Shown here piece by piece: positions 24,895-31,408 of a DNA stretch of 31,408 nucleotides. Origin of the DNA: Bacillota bacterium. GTDB lineage: Bacteria; Bacillota_A; Clostridia; Clostridiales; Clostridiaceae. The DNA lies in assembly GCA_021837545.1 (NCBI GenBank), contig JAKBFR010000017.1, forward strand, positions 1 through 31,408, written 5' to 3'. How positions within the stretch are numbered: the first letter of the stretch is position 1; the number at the start of each line of letters is the position of its first letter. The notes beneath the pieces are model-generated. The model was not told where the DNA came from and made no database searches. It was given only the letters and a program-made list of their open reading frames with translations. Made by a program: the position numbers and the translations under genes.

Positions 24895-25935
24895 ATGAAA
24901 CTATCTAAGAAGATAATTGCGTGGGCAATATTATCTATAATATTACAAATTGGTGGGTTATATGTTTTAGATAACTTTGTATTTAAACATTCATCAGATT
25001 TCCAAAGTAAAAGAATAGAAACGTCAAAAGACAAGACGAAAGGTATCAATGCAACTATTCCGCCTGATGCTGATACAGTAAAGGTATCTTATGATGGAAA
25101 ATATTTAACTTATAATCAAAATAATAATTTATATATGCAAGATACTAAAACTGGTACCAACACTCAGATAACAACAAAAGATGAAGGAGATATTCTTTAT
25201 TATAAATGGTTATCAGATAGAGATAGATTAATAATAGCTAAAAAGGTTGAAAAAGATGGGGTATATAAAATTCAACTTGTAACATACAGTCCTACTAATT
25301 CATCTGAAACGGTTGTTAGTAACATCTGCGTATATCAAAAAGATATGGAAGTTAAAAAGGTAACTGAATCTACAATAACAGGTGTATATTATATAGATAT
25401 TTATAGAGGTGGTTTAAAGAATACAGTTTATAGAATAGATATAAACGATACTTTAACTAAGGTTACACTTCAAACTAATGTTTTAGGAAATATGCAAGTA
25501 ATACCACATGAAGATAGGTTGATTTATGAAGATAAAGTAAATTGTAAATTCTTTGTTACTAGTCCTAATAAGCAATTAACATTTAATTCTAATAAAAAAT
25601 TGACACTTTTAGGTATAGATAGAAATGATGTTATATATATGGGAGAACTCAATGGAGATAAGATAGCAAGTATAGTTTACGGTAAAGTTAGTGAAGATAC
25701 ATCTACTTGGAAAAGAATAACCCTTGATTCGGTTATAAATAGTGATGATTTATATTTTAGCAATGAAAGCGAAATATTAATTAATGATAATCTTAAAGGA
25801 AGTGTTAAGAACTTAACTACTGGAAATGAAGTTGAATATGAAGGAAAACTTATTCAAATTAAAGAAGATTTTATAGCTACTACGGATAGCAGCGGAAAAT
25901 TAGTTTATAAAAATTTAAAATCAGAAAATAAATAA
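24895..25935 (+). CDS. Membrane-anchored protein of unknown function, possible beta-propeller
   Basis: I do not recognise a named family. The 346 residues have an N-terminal anchor (about 5-27) and an otherwise hydrophilic, beta-rich extracytoplasmic region. Repeated blocks such as VKVSYDGKYLTYNQNNNLYMQDTKTG, YKWLSDRDRLIIAKK and VIPHEDRLIYEDKV look like WD40/TolB-type propeller strands (D-G-K-Y-L-x-Y, D-R-L-I). There are no catalytic signatures. It starts 20 bases after the glycosidase gene with GGAAGGTGAGG upstream, so it is probably co-expressed and may act at the cell surface with it. This association is inferred from position only. Confidence 0.75.
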   Translation: MKLSKKIIAWAILSIILQIGGLYVLDNFVFKHSSDFQSKRIETSKDKTKGINATIPPDADTVKVSYDGKYLTYNQNNNLYMQDTKTGTNTQITTKDEGDILYYKWLSDRDRLIIAKKVEKDGVYKIQLVTYSPTNSSETVVSNICVYQKDMEVKKVTESTITGVYYIDIYRGGLKNTVYRIDINDTLTKVTLQTNVLGNMQVIPHEDRLIYEDKVNCKFFVTSPNKQLTFNSNKKLTLLGIDRNDVIYMGELNGDKIASIVYGKVSEDTSTWKRITLDSVINSDDLYFSNESEILINDNLKGSVKNLTTGNEVEYEGKLIQIKEDFIATTDSSGKLVYKNLKSENK

Positions 25936-25939
25936 TAAT

Positions 25940-26030
25940 TACGTATATTAAAGAAAATATACTAACTTGTTATTTTTTGAATGTTACTTAATAAAGAGCG
26001 CTCAATCTTGGAGGTTGAATGCTCTTTGTT
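25940..26030 (+). terminator. H-family half-copy and rho-independent terminator
   Basis: An H-like right half (ATATACTAACTTGTTATTTTTTG) is followed by a clear hairpin: AAAGAGC (25993-25999) with GCTCTTT (26021-26027), and inner TCAA/TTGA. It ends the two-gene unit upstream. Confidence 0.75.
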
Positions 26031-26102
26031 TTCAAAAAATATGTATTACTATATATTAAATATGATATAATACAAGACATATACAACGAAAAGGAGGAAA
26101 AT

Positions 26103-26741
26103 ATGAATTCAATACTTAATATGATATTAATGATTCCAGGTATGCTTATCGCGTTTACATTTCATGAATATGCGCATGCATACGTCGCAGATAAACTAGG
26201 AGATAAAACACCAAGATTTCAAGGGAGATTAACTTTGAATCCAATTGCACATATTGATCCACTGGGATTTATAGCAGTTTTGATTTTTAGTTTTGGGTGG
26301 GCAAAGCCAGTTCAAACTAATCCATCAGCATATAAAAATTATCATAGAGATGATTTAAAAGTAAGTTTAGCAGGGCCAATGGCAAATTTTTTAGTTGCTA
26401 TAGTAATTGCAGTAATATTAGGATTTTATGTGAGATTTGCATATGGAATTTTACCATCAGCATTATCTGGAGTTCTATTTTCAATGATACGTTTTGCAAT
26501 TGTAATTAATGTAAATATAGGATTGTTCAATTTAATTCCAATACCAGGATTAGATGGGTTCAGTCTTTTAAGAGATTTAAGTCCAAATACATTTTATAAA
26601 TTTGAACAAAAATTTTATCAATATCAAATGTTAATAATGGTTGGATTTATATTTATTGGAGGAAGAATAATTTCAATACCAGCAGGAATTATAATAAATG
26701 CATTATTAAGCCTTGCGTCTCTAGTAGTTAATCTATTTTAA
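26103..26741 (+). CDS. Site-2 protease-like (M50) membrane metalloprotease
   Basis: This is a 212-residue integral membrane protein. The zinc motif is HEYAH (residues 21-25) in the first membrane segment, and the third ligand motif is NLIPIPGLDG with Asp151. The compact layout without a PDZ domain resembles the YwhC/Rip-type small M50 group, whose substrates are largely unknown. I start at ATG 26103, seven bases after AAGGAGG; an in-frame extension to 26019 runs into the preceding terminator. The gene precedes argS with a 91-base gap holding a heptamer array. Confidence 0.9.
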   Translation: MNSILNMILMIPGMLIAFTFHEYAHAYVADKLGDKTPRFQGRLTLNPIAHIDPLGFIAVLIFSFGWAKPVQTNPSAYKNYHRDDLKVSLAGPMANFLVAIVIAVILGFYVRFAYGILPSALSGVLFSMIRFAIVINVNIGLFNLIPIPGLDGFSLLRDLSPNTFYKFEQKFYQYQMLIMVGFIFIGGRIISIPAGIIINALLSLASLVVNLF

Positions 26742-26788
26742 TGTGAATAGATTAAATGTTACTTGTCAATTAAACAATAGATTAGTTA

Positions 26789-26815
26789 TAACTGTTAACA
26801 GTTAATTGTTAACTG
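26789..26815. repeat. Heptamer-period array before argS
   Basis: Units ACTGTTA, ACAGTTA, ATTGTTA and ACTGAAT run up to the argS AGGAGG site. It is the same GTTAACN type as at 9806, 9950 and 18540. Confidence 0.6.
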
Positions 26816-26832
26816 AATTAAGGAGGATATTT

Positions 26833-28524
26833 ATGGATTACAAAATTAAAGTTGCAGAATTAATAAAAGAACATGTGGATTTAGATATTGAAATTATAGA
26901 AAAATTAATAGAAATACCACCAAAACCAGAAATGGGAGATTATGCTTTCCCATGTTTTCAATTATCAAAGGTTATGAGAAAAGCACCTAATATGATAGCT
27001 GAAGAATTAAAAAATTCTATGTGCACTGATGGATTTGAAAGAATCGAAAATCTTGGACCATACGTTAATTTTTTTGTTGATAAAGGCGTTTTTGCAGAAA
27101 ATACAATTAAGAAGATTCTAGAAGATGGAGATAGCTATGGTTCATCAAATATAGGAGAAGGAAAAACTGTATGTGTGGAATACTCTTCACCAAATATAGC
27201 AAAACCGTTCCATGTTGGACATTTATTTACTACAGCTATAGGAAATTCTTTATATAAGATGTTTCAAAAAGAAGGATATAATACTGTAGGACTAAATCAC
27301 TTAGGAGATTGGGGAACTCAATTTGGTAAGTTAATATCAGCTTATGACAGATGGGTAGATGAAGAAGCTTTAGAAAAAGCACCTATTGATGAATTGCTTA
27401 GAATATATGTTAAATTTCATGAAGAAGCAGAAAAAGATTCTACGCTAGAAGATGAAGCAAGAGCAAACTTTAAAGCACTAGAAACTGGTGATGAAAAAGC
27501 TACAGCTCTTTGGACTAGATTTAGAGATTTAAGTTTAAAGGAATTTGAAAGAGTTTATAATATTTTAGGAGTTAAATTTGATTCATTAGCTGGAGAAGCA
27601 TTTTATAATGATAAAATGGATGTAATTGTTAATGAATTAAAAGAAAAAAAATTGCTTGTTGAAAGTAACGGGGCACAAGTTGTAATGCTTGATGATTATA
27701 ATATGCCACCATGCATTGTCCTTAAAGGTGATGGAGCATCAATATATGCAACAAGGGATTTAGCTGCTGCTATGTATAGAAAGAAAACTTATGATTTCCA
27801 TAAATGTGTTTATGTAGTTGGAAGCCCACAAGCTCTACATTTTAAACAAGTATTTAAGGTGCTAGAACTTGCAGGTCATGTTTGGTCAAAAGACTGTGTG
27901 CATGTAGGGTTTGGATTAGTTAAGTTTGCAGATAGAAAGCTTTCAACTAGAAATGGTTCAATTGTTTTACTTGATGATTTAATTCGTGAAGCAATTGAAA
28001 AAACTATGGAAGTTATAAATGAAAAGAATCCTGAACTTGAAAATAAGGAAGAAGTTGCAAAGAAAATTGGTGTAGGAGCAGTAATTTTCACTTACCTTAA
28101 AAATTCGAGAGAAAAGGATATTGTTTTTGATTGGAAAGAAATTTTATCATTTGATGGAGAAACAGGTCCGTATGTACAATATTCATATGCTAGAGGAAAT
28201 AGTATATTAAATAAAGGTAATGAATGTACAGGAACTGTAGATTACAGTAAATTATCATCAAAAGAAGAATTTGAATTAGTTAAGAGCTTAGCTAACTTTA
28301 ATAATGCAATAACTTTTGCATTAGATAAATTAGAACCATCAATATTAACTAGATATGTAATTGAAGTAGCAAAAGGATTTAATAAATTCTATAATGCACA
28401 TTCAGTATTAAATTTAGAAGATGAAGATTTAAAAGCTACTAGATTAAACTTGGTTAAAGTAACGCTTCAAGTTATAAAAAGTGGATTAGAACTACTTGGA
28501 ATAGATGTAGTAGAAAAAATGTAA
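26833..28524 (+). CDS. argS: Arginyl-tRNA synthetase
   Basis: This class I synthetase charges tRNA-Arg. The HIGH motif appears as HVGH (127-130) in [14 protein letters not shown], and the KMSKS-equivalent as KLSTR in [14 protein letters not shown]. The N-terminal tRNA-recognition domain ([13 protein letters not shown]) and C-terminal anticodon-binding helical domain are complete; 563 residues. I start at ATG 26833 after AGGAGG; nine further in-frame codons upstream come from the repeat. No T-box was found in the leader. A strong terminator follows. Confidence 0.97.
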   Translation: MDYKIKVAELIKEHVDLDIEIIEKLIEIPPKPEMGDYAFPCFQLSKVMRKAPNMIAEELKNSMCTDGFERIENLGPYVNFFVDKGVFAENTIKKILEDGDSYGSSNIGEGKTVCVEYSSPNIAKPFHVGHLFTTAIGNSLYKMFQKEGYNTVGLNHLGDWGTQFGKLISAYDRWVDEEALEKAPIDELLRIYVKFHEEAEKDSTLEDEARANFKALETGDEKATALWTRFRDLSLKEFERVYNILGVKFDSLAGEAFYNDKMDVIVNELKEKKLLVESNGAQVVMLDDYNMPPCIVLKGDGASIYATRDLAAAMYRKKTYDFHKCVYVVGSPQALHFKQVFKVLELAGHVWSKDCVHVGFGLVKFADRKLSTRNGSIVLLDDLIREAIEKTMEVINEKNPELENKEEVAKKIGVGAVIFTYLKNSREKDIVFDWKEILSFDGETGPYVQYSYARGNSILNKGNECTGTVDYSKLSSKEEFELVKSLANFNNAITFALDKLEPSILTRYVIEVAKGFNKFYNAHSVLNLEDEDLKATRLNLVKVTLQVIKSGLELLGIDVVEKM

Positions 28525-28528
28525 ATGG

Positions 28529-28575
28529 AAATAGAGGAAAAGCTCTTTGTAGAGTTTAGCCTCTATTTTTTACGT
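28529..28575 (+). terminator. Rho-independent terminator of argS
   Basis: AATAGAGG pairs with CCTCTATT, with an inner CTCT/AGAG stem, followed by TTTTTT. After it the motif TTTTTTACG is repeated in tandem about three times (28566-28590). Confidence 0.85.
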
Positions 28576-28673
28576 TTTTTACGTTTTTTATAAAAGAAAA
28601 TTATATACTCAAGAAATATATAAGATTAAAAAAATGAATATATGATATAATTAAGGTATAATTGCAAATTTTA

Positions 28674-28785
28674 GGCATCTAAAAAAATAAGTTAAAAATG
28701 CGATGTATATTTTGCGGCAGACAAGGACATCGTAGTAGGACACAAAATAGACTAGCATACTGATTTGCTATTTTTTGAATATGCC
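28674..28785. terminator. H-family repeat with an insertion, before the AI-2E gene
   Basis: GGCATCT at the left and ATATGCC at the right frame a longer copy. The right half ACTAGCATACTGATTTGCTA plus T-run matches H. The left half is replaced by DNA with a CGATGT/ACATCG stem. It lies 25 bases before the next start codon, so termination here would affect that gene. Confidence 0.5.
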
Positions 28786-28809
28786 TTAACAGAGGGGATT
28801 TGAAATAGT

Positions 28810-29949
28810 TTGTTTATAAATAAAAATATTAAGTATAGAGACATATTGATATTTGCATTAATAGGGGTAATAGGATATAAACTTATAGATAATTATGAGT
28901 ATTTTTTCAATATAGGTAAAAAAATATTATCTATTATTTCACCATTTATATATGCTATGATTTGTGCTTATGTATTAAATCCGATAGTGAGCTTTTTTGA
29001 GCAAAAATTAAAAATGAAAAGAGTAATATCAATAGCAATTACTTATTTTATAATTATAGCTTTAGTTTTTATAATATTATTTTTCACTATACCAAGTATA
29101 ATAGATAGTATATTAAATATAACTCAGCAAATGCCAGCTTATGTTGAAGTTATACAAAAATGGATTAATACTCTTCTTGAAAATGAAAGAATAAAAACGC
29201 TAATTATACAAGCAGGACTTTTAAATAAAATTCATGAAATATCTAGCCAGATAGGAAGTGTTTCAATAGATTTGCTGCAGAATTTGGCTATATATTTATT
29301 ATCATTTACATCAAATTTATTAAATGTAATTTTAGGATTTTTAATTTCAGTTTATGTTTTAGTAGACAAAGAAAAATTTGTGAAGGGTACTAGAACTATT
29401 ACGTATATGATTCTCAAGGAAGAAAAAGGAACTAAATTTATAACTTTTATTAGAACATATAACAAAATGATTGGAGCGTATATTGGAATAAAAGCAATAG
29501 ATTCTGCAATAATAGGAATTATAGCACTTATTGGGTTACTAATTCTTGGAGAACCTTATGCGCCATTGGTTGCATTGATTGAGGGCGTAACTAATATGAT
29601 TCCTTATTTTGGACCACTTATTGGTGAAGTTGTTGGTGCCATAGTTGCAATTTTTATTTCACCTATAAAAGCTTTAATGGTATTTATACTTTTACTTTGC
29701 ATCCACCTATTTGATGCATGGTATCTTGATCCTAAGCTTATAGGGAAAAAAGTTGGAGTTAGTCCTTTTGGAATCATCTTAGGAGTAACCATAGGAGGTG
29801 GATTTTGGGGACCTGTTGGAATGCTATTAGGATCACCTACAATGGCTACTATCAATATATATTATGAAAAATTTTTATTAAAGTTTAGGGAAAACAACCT
29901 TAAATTAGTTAAAAAAGAAAATCTTGATGAATTTGATGAAGAAATATAA
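28810..29949 (+). CDS. AI-2E family (PerM/TqsA-like) membrane permease
   Basis: The 379 residues have about seven or eight hydrophobic segments: two near the N-terminus, a third around 75-95, a long soluble stretch (about 100-150), then the remaining helices. The C-terminal region with NMIPYFGPLIGEVVGAIVA and HLFDAWYLDPKLIGKKVGVSPFGIILGVTIGGGFWGPVGMLLGSP is the family hallmark. Members export varied small molecules or ions, and autoinducer-2 transport is proven only for some. The start appears to be TTG (28810) after AGAGGGG; no in-frame ATG lies nearby at the right place. It is monocistronic with a strong terminator. Confidence 0.9.
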   Translation: MFINKNIKYRDILIFALIGVIGYKLIDNYEYFFNIGKKILSIISPFIYAMICAYVLNPIVSFFEQKLKMKRVISIAITYFIIIALVFIILFFTIPSIIDSILNITQQMPAYVEVIQKWINTLLENERIKTLIIQAGLLNKIHEISSQIGSVSIDLLQNLAIYLLSFTSNLLNVILGFLISVYVLVDKEKFVKGTRTITYMILKEEKGTKFITFIRTYNKMIGAYIGIKAIDSAIIGIIALIGLLILGEPYAPLVALIEGVTNMIPYFGPLIGEVVGAIVAIFISPIKALMVFILLLCIHLFDAWYLDPKLIGKKVGVSPFGIILGVTIGGGFWGPVGMLLGSPTMATINIYYEKFLLKFRENNLKLVKKENLDEFDEEI

Positions 29950-29960
29950 AGTGAAACTTG

Positions 29961-29994
29961 ATTCAGGTGGAATTTGATCTCCACCTGAATTTTT
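29961..29994 (+). terminator. Rho-independent terminator of the AI-2E gene
   Basis: A perfect 11-bp stem (29961-29971 with 29980-29990), with an eight-base loop and five T's. Confidence 0.88.
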
Positions 29995-30124
29995 GAACTT
30001 ATACCCACAGAGCACAATGTAAAATCTCAAGGGTCACAATGTAACCTCAAGGGGTACCTCGTCTAGGAGCGTTCAGTTGTTATTTCCCAGTTTCATATAA
30101 ATGGGAATGTTACGGATGCTAGCT
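29993..30124. repeat. Structured repeat S/T family, copy T
   Basis: It begins TTGAACTTATA in the tail of the terminator and ends TGTTACGGATGCTAGC (30109-30124), as copy S does. CACAATGTAA..CTCAAGGG occurs twice in tandem here. The interior stem is TTCCCA/TGGGAA. It lies 36 bases before the acyltransferase start, on the same strand, unlike copy S. Confidence 0.65.
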
Positions 30125-30160
30125 GTCCGATAAAAGGATATTTATCAATATGGAGGAGAA

Positions 30161-31261
30161 ATGAGAAGAAACGAAATCGATTGGATTAGAAACATTTGTA
30201 TATTATTATTATTTGTATTTCATACAGCATCCATTTTTACGTATTATGAACCTTGGTATATTTGGTCTGATAGTAAAAGCTGGTTAGCTACAATAATCTT
30301 CATAGTATTTATTCCTTGGCATATGCCTGTACTATTCTTTTTAGCTGGAGCATCCACAAGATTCTCATTAGATAGTAGAAATGGAAAAACGTATATTTTA
30401 GAAAGAGTGAAAAAGCTTCTAATTCCATTTGTACTTGGAATGTTAATTTTAGTTCCTCCTCAAGGGTATGTTGCACGGATAAGTAGAGGGAAACCTGTAG
30501 GGAATTATTTTCAGCAGTATAAGTACTTTTGGACTACTATTTCAAATATACCTTATGATGGAGGACTCGGTCCTGCGCATTTATGGTTTATCTTGTATCT
30601 ATTTATTATTTCAATAATTGGATTATTTATTATTAAAAGCTTTAAAAAAGAAGGAATGAAAAAGTTTTTATTAAGGCTTAAGGATAAATTGACTAGTAAA
30701 TATTCTTTGGTTTTTACAGTGTTAGTATTTTTTATTGCTGATATGACTCCACTTGCAATTGCACAAAAGAACATACTAATATTTTTGATAGTATTTTTAT
30801 TGGGATATATTGTTTATGGTGATAATGATTATTTAGAATATATAGATAAGAATAAAATGAAGAGTCTAATAATAACAGTAATTTTTTTCATGGTTTATAT
30901 AGGTGTAATTTTACCATATTACCAATTGAACAATAATGGTAGAAGCGGCTTGAAAGTTTTATTATCTATAATGAGGAATGCTGCCATGATAACCACTATT
31001 GTAGCAATTATTGGATATGGAAGGAAATATTTAACTGGCGGAGGAAAAGTACTTGATTATTTAAATAGAGCTTGTTTTCCAGTATACATATTACATCAAC
31101 CTGTAATCGTTATAATTGCATATTATATTATGAATTATTATACAGTACCCACATATTTATTAATTTTAATGATTTTAGGAAGTTCTGTTCCTATAACTTT
31201 TGGAATTTATGAAATATTTAGGCGAATAAAAATAACAAAATATTTAATTGGTGTTAAGTAA
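30161..31261 (+). CDS. Acyltransferase-3 family membrane protein
   Basis: This 366-residue integral membrane protein begins MRRNEIDWIRNICILLLFVFHTASIF, with the family's R/D-x-x-R and helix-1 His (FH). IPWHMPVLFFLAGAS and a late YILHQPVIVII complete the OafA/YrhL-like pattern, with about ten membrane segments. Such proteins move acetyl or other acyl groups onto surface glycans, lipids or antibiotics; the target is not predictable here. TGGAGGAG precedes ATG. No glycan cluster surrounds it, so its role remains open. Confidence 0.88.
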   Translation: MRRNEIDWIRNICILLLFVFHTASIFTYYEPWYIWSDSKSWLATIIFIVFIPWHMPVLFFLAGASTRFSLDSRNGKTYILERVKKLLIPFVLGMLILVPPQGYVARISRGKPVGNYFQQYKYFWTTISNIPYDGGLGPAHLWFILYLFIISIIGLFIIKSFKKEGMKKFLLRLKDKLTSKYSLVFTVLVFFIADMTPLAIAQKNILIFLIVFLLGYIVYGDNDYLEYIDKNKMKSLIITVIFFMVYIGVILPYYQLNNNGRSGLKVLLSIMRNAAMITTIVAIIGYGRKYLTGGGKVLDYLNRACFPVYILHQPVIVIIAYYIMNYYTVPTYLLILMILGSSVPITFGIYEIFRRIKITKYLIGVK

Positions 31262-31408
31262 GGCATTAAAAAATAAATATAATAGACCAGCTAATAATAG
31301 TCAAGTAAATTTTAAAAAAAGTTAAATTATAAAAAAGTGCATAGAAAACAAACCGTTTGAAAACACGAACGGTTACAAAAAATGGAATTTAATTAAGCAA
31401 TCTTGCTT
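31262..31408. other. Window-end intergenic DNA with a small hairpin
   Basis: It contains a 7-bp hairpin AACCGTT (31351-31357) / AACGGTT (31368-31374) without a T-run. There is no gene start before the window ends. Confidence 0.4.

Noticed and set aside
26019..26102. N-terminal extension of the M50 protease
   Set aside because: It overlaps the preceding terminator hairpin; AAGGAGG lies just before ATG 26103.
26742..26832. T-box leader for argS
   Set aside because: There is no T-box consensus, specifier stem or terminator; only a heptamer array is present in a 91-base gap.

Overview
The window is a low-GC, AT-rich chromosomal segment from a saccharolytic, strictly fermentative member of Clostridium sensu stricto. 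The codon use (AGA/ATA rich), strong AGGAGG ribosome sites, the pyruvate formate-lyase plus L-lactate dehydrogenase pair, a clostridial-type rubredoxin and a B-type dihydroorotate dehydrogenase (PyrK/PyrD) support this. The C. butyricum/C. beijerinckii group is my best guess, but species was not tested. No prophage, transposase, CRISPR array, tRNA or rRNA was seen. Twenty-five protein genes are called, including one 53-residue rubredoxin.

Layout. 0.4-3.2 kb: a membrane-anchored TPR protein followed closely by mannose-6-phosphate isomerase. 3.4-6.7 kb: uppP, a mixed-type phosphofructokinase, and a beta-lactamase-fold protein that lacks the nucleophilic serine. 6.7-13.4 kb: a pyrimidine operon pyrB-pyrI-pyrC-pyrF-pyrK-pyrD-pyrE behind a textbook PyrR attenuator, with a second terminator-like hairpin just before pyrB. 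13.8-15.2 kb, minus strand: a secreted DUF2334/polysaccharide-deacetylase-like protein. 15.8-19.3 kb: a ZTP (pfl) riboswitch, then pflB and pflA. 19.4-20.3 kb, minus strand: rubredoxin and a DEDDh exonuclease. 20.6-23.3 kb: ldh and, on the minus strand, birA. 23.8-31.3 kb, plus strand: a NAGPA-type phosphodiester glycosidase, an unknown membrane-anchored protein, a site-2-protease-like protein, argS, an AI-2E family permease and an acyltransferase-3 protein.

How the genes work together. The pyr genes make UMP de novo from carbamoyl phosphate (carAB is not here). Control appears double: transcriptional through the leader, and allosteric through the PyrI regulatory chain. PflB splits pyruvate to acetyl-CoA and formate and PflA installs its glycyl radical. 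The riboswitch links formate production to the one-carbon/purine state, since ZTP accumulates when 10-formyl-THF is short. Ldh is the competing pyruvate sink.

The most unusual content is between genes. I see at least five dispersed, structured, non-coding families: (1) ~290-bp quasi-palindromes at 13484, 21621 and 22053, whose long stems change sequence together while asymmetric internal loops stay; (2) seven-base-period arrays (TCAATNN / NNATTGA or GTTAACN type), often palindromic, at seven or more sites, many at gene junctions of the pyr operon; (3) ~170-bp elements with ATAGATA-type ends, two of which carry heptamer arrays; (4) multi-hairpin elements between pyrC/pyrF and pflB/pflA, and a separate pair at 15227 and 29993; (5) a terminator-like repeat family ending in a U-run and ATATGCC. 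All are read from the sequence. Their function, mobility and transcription are unknown.
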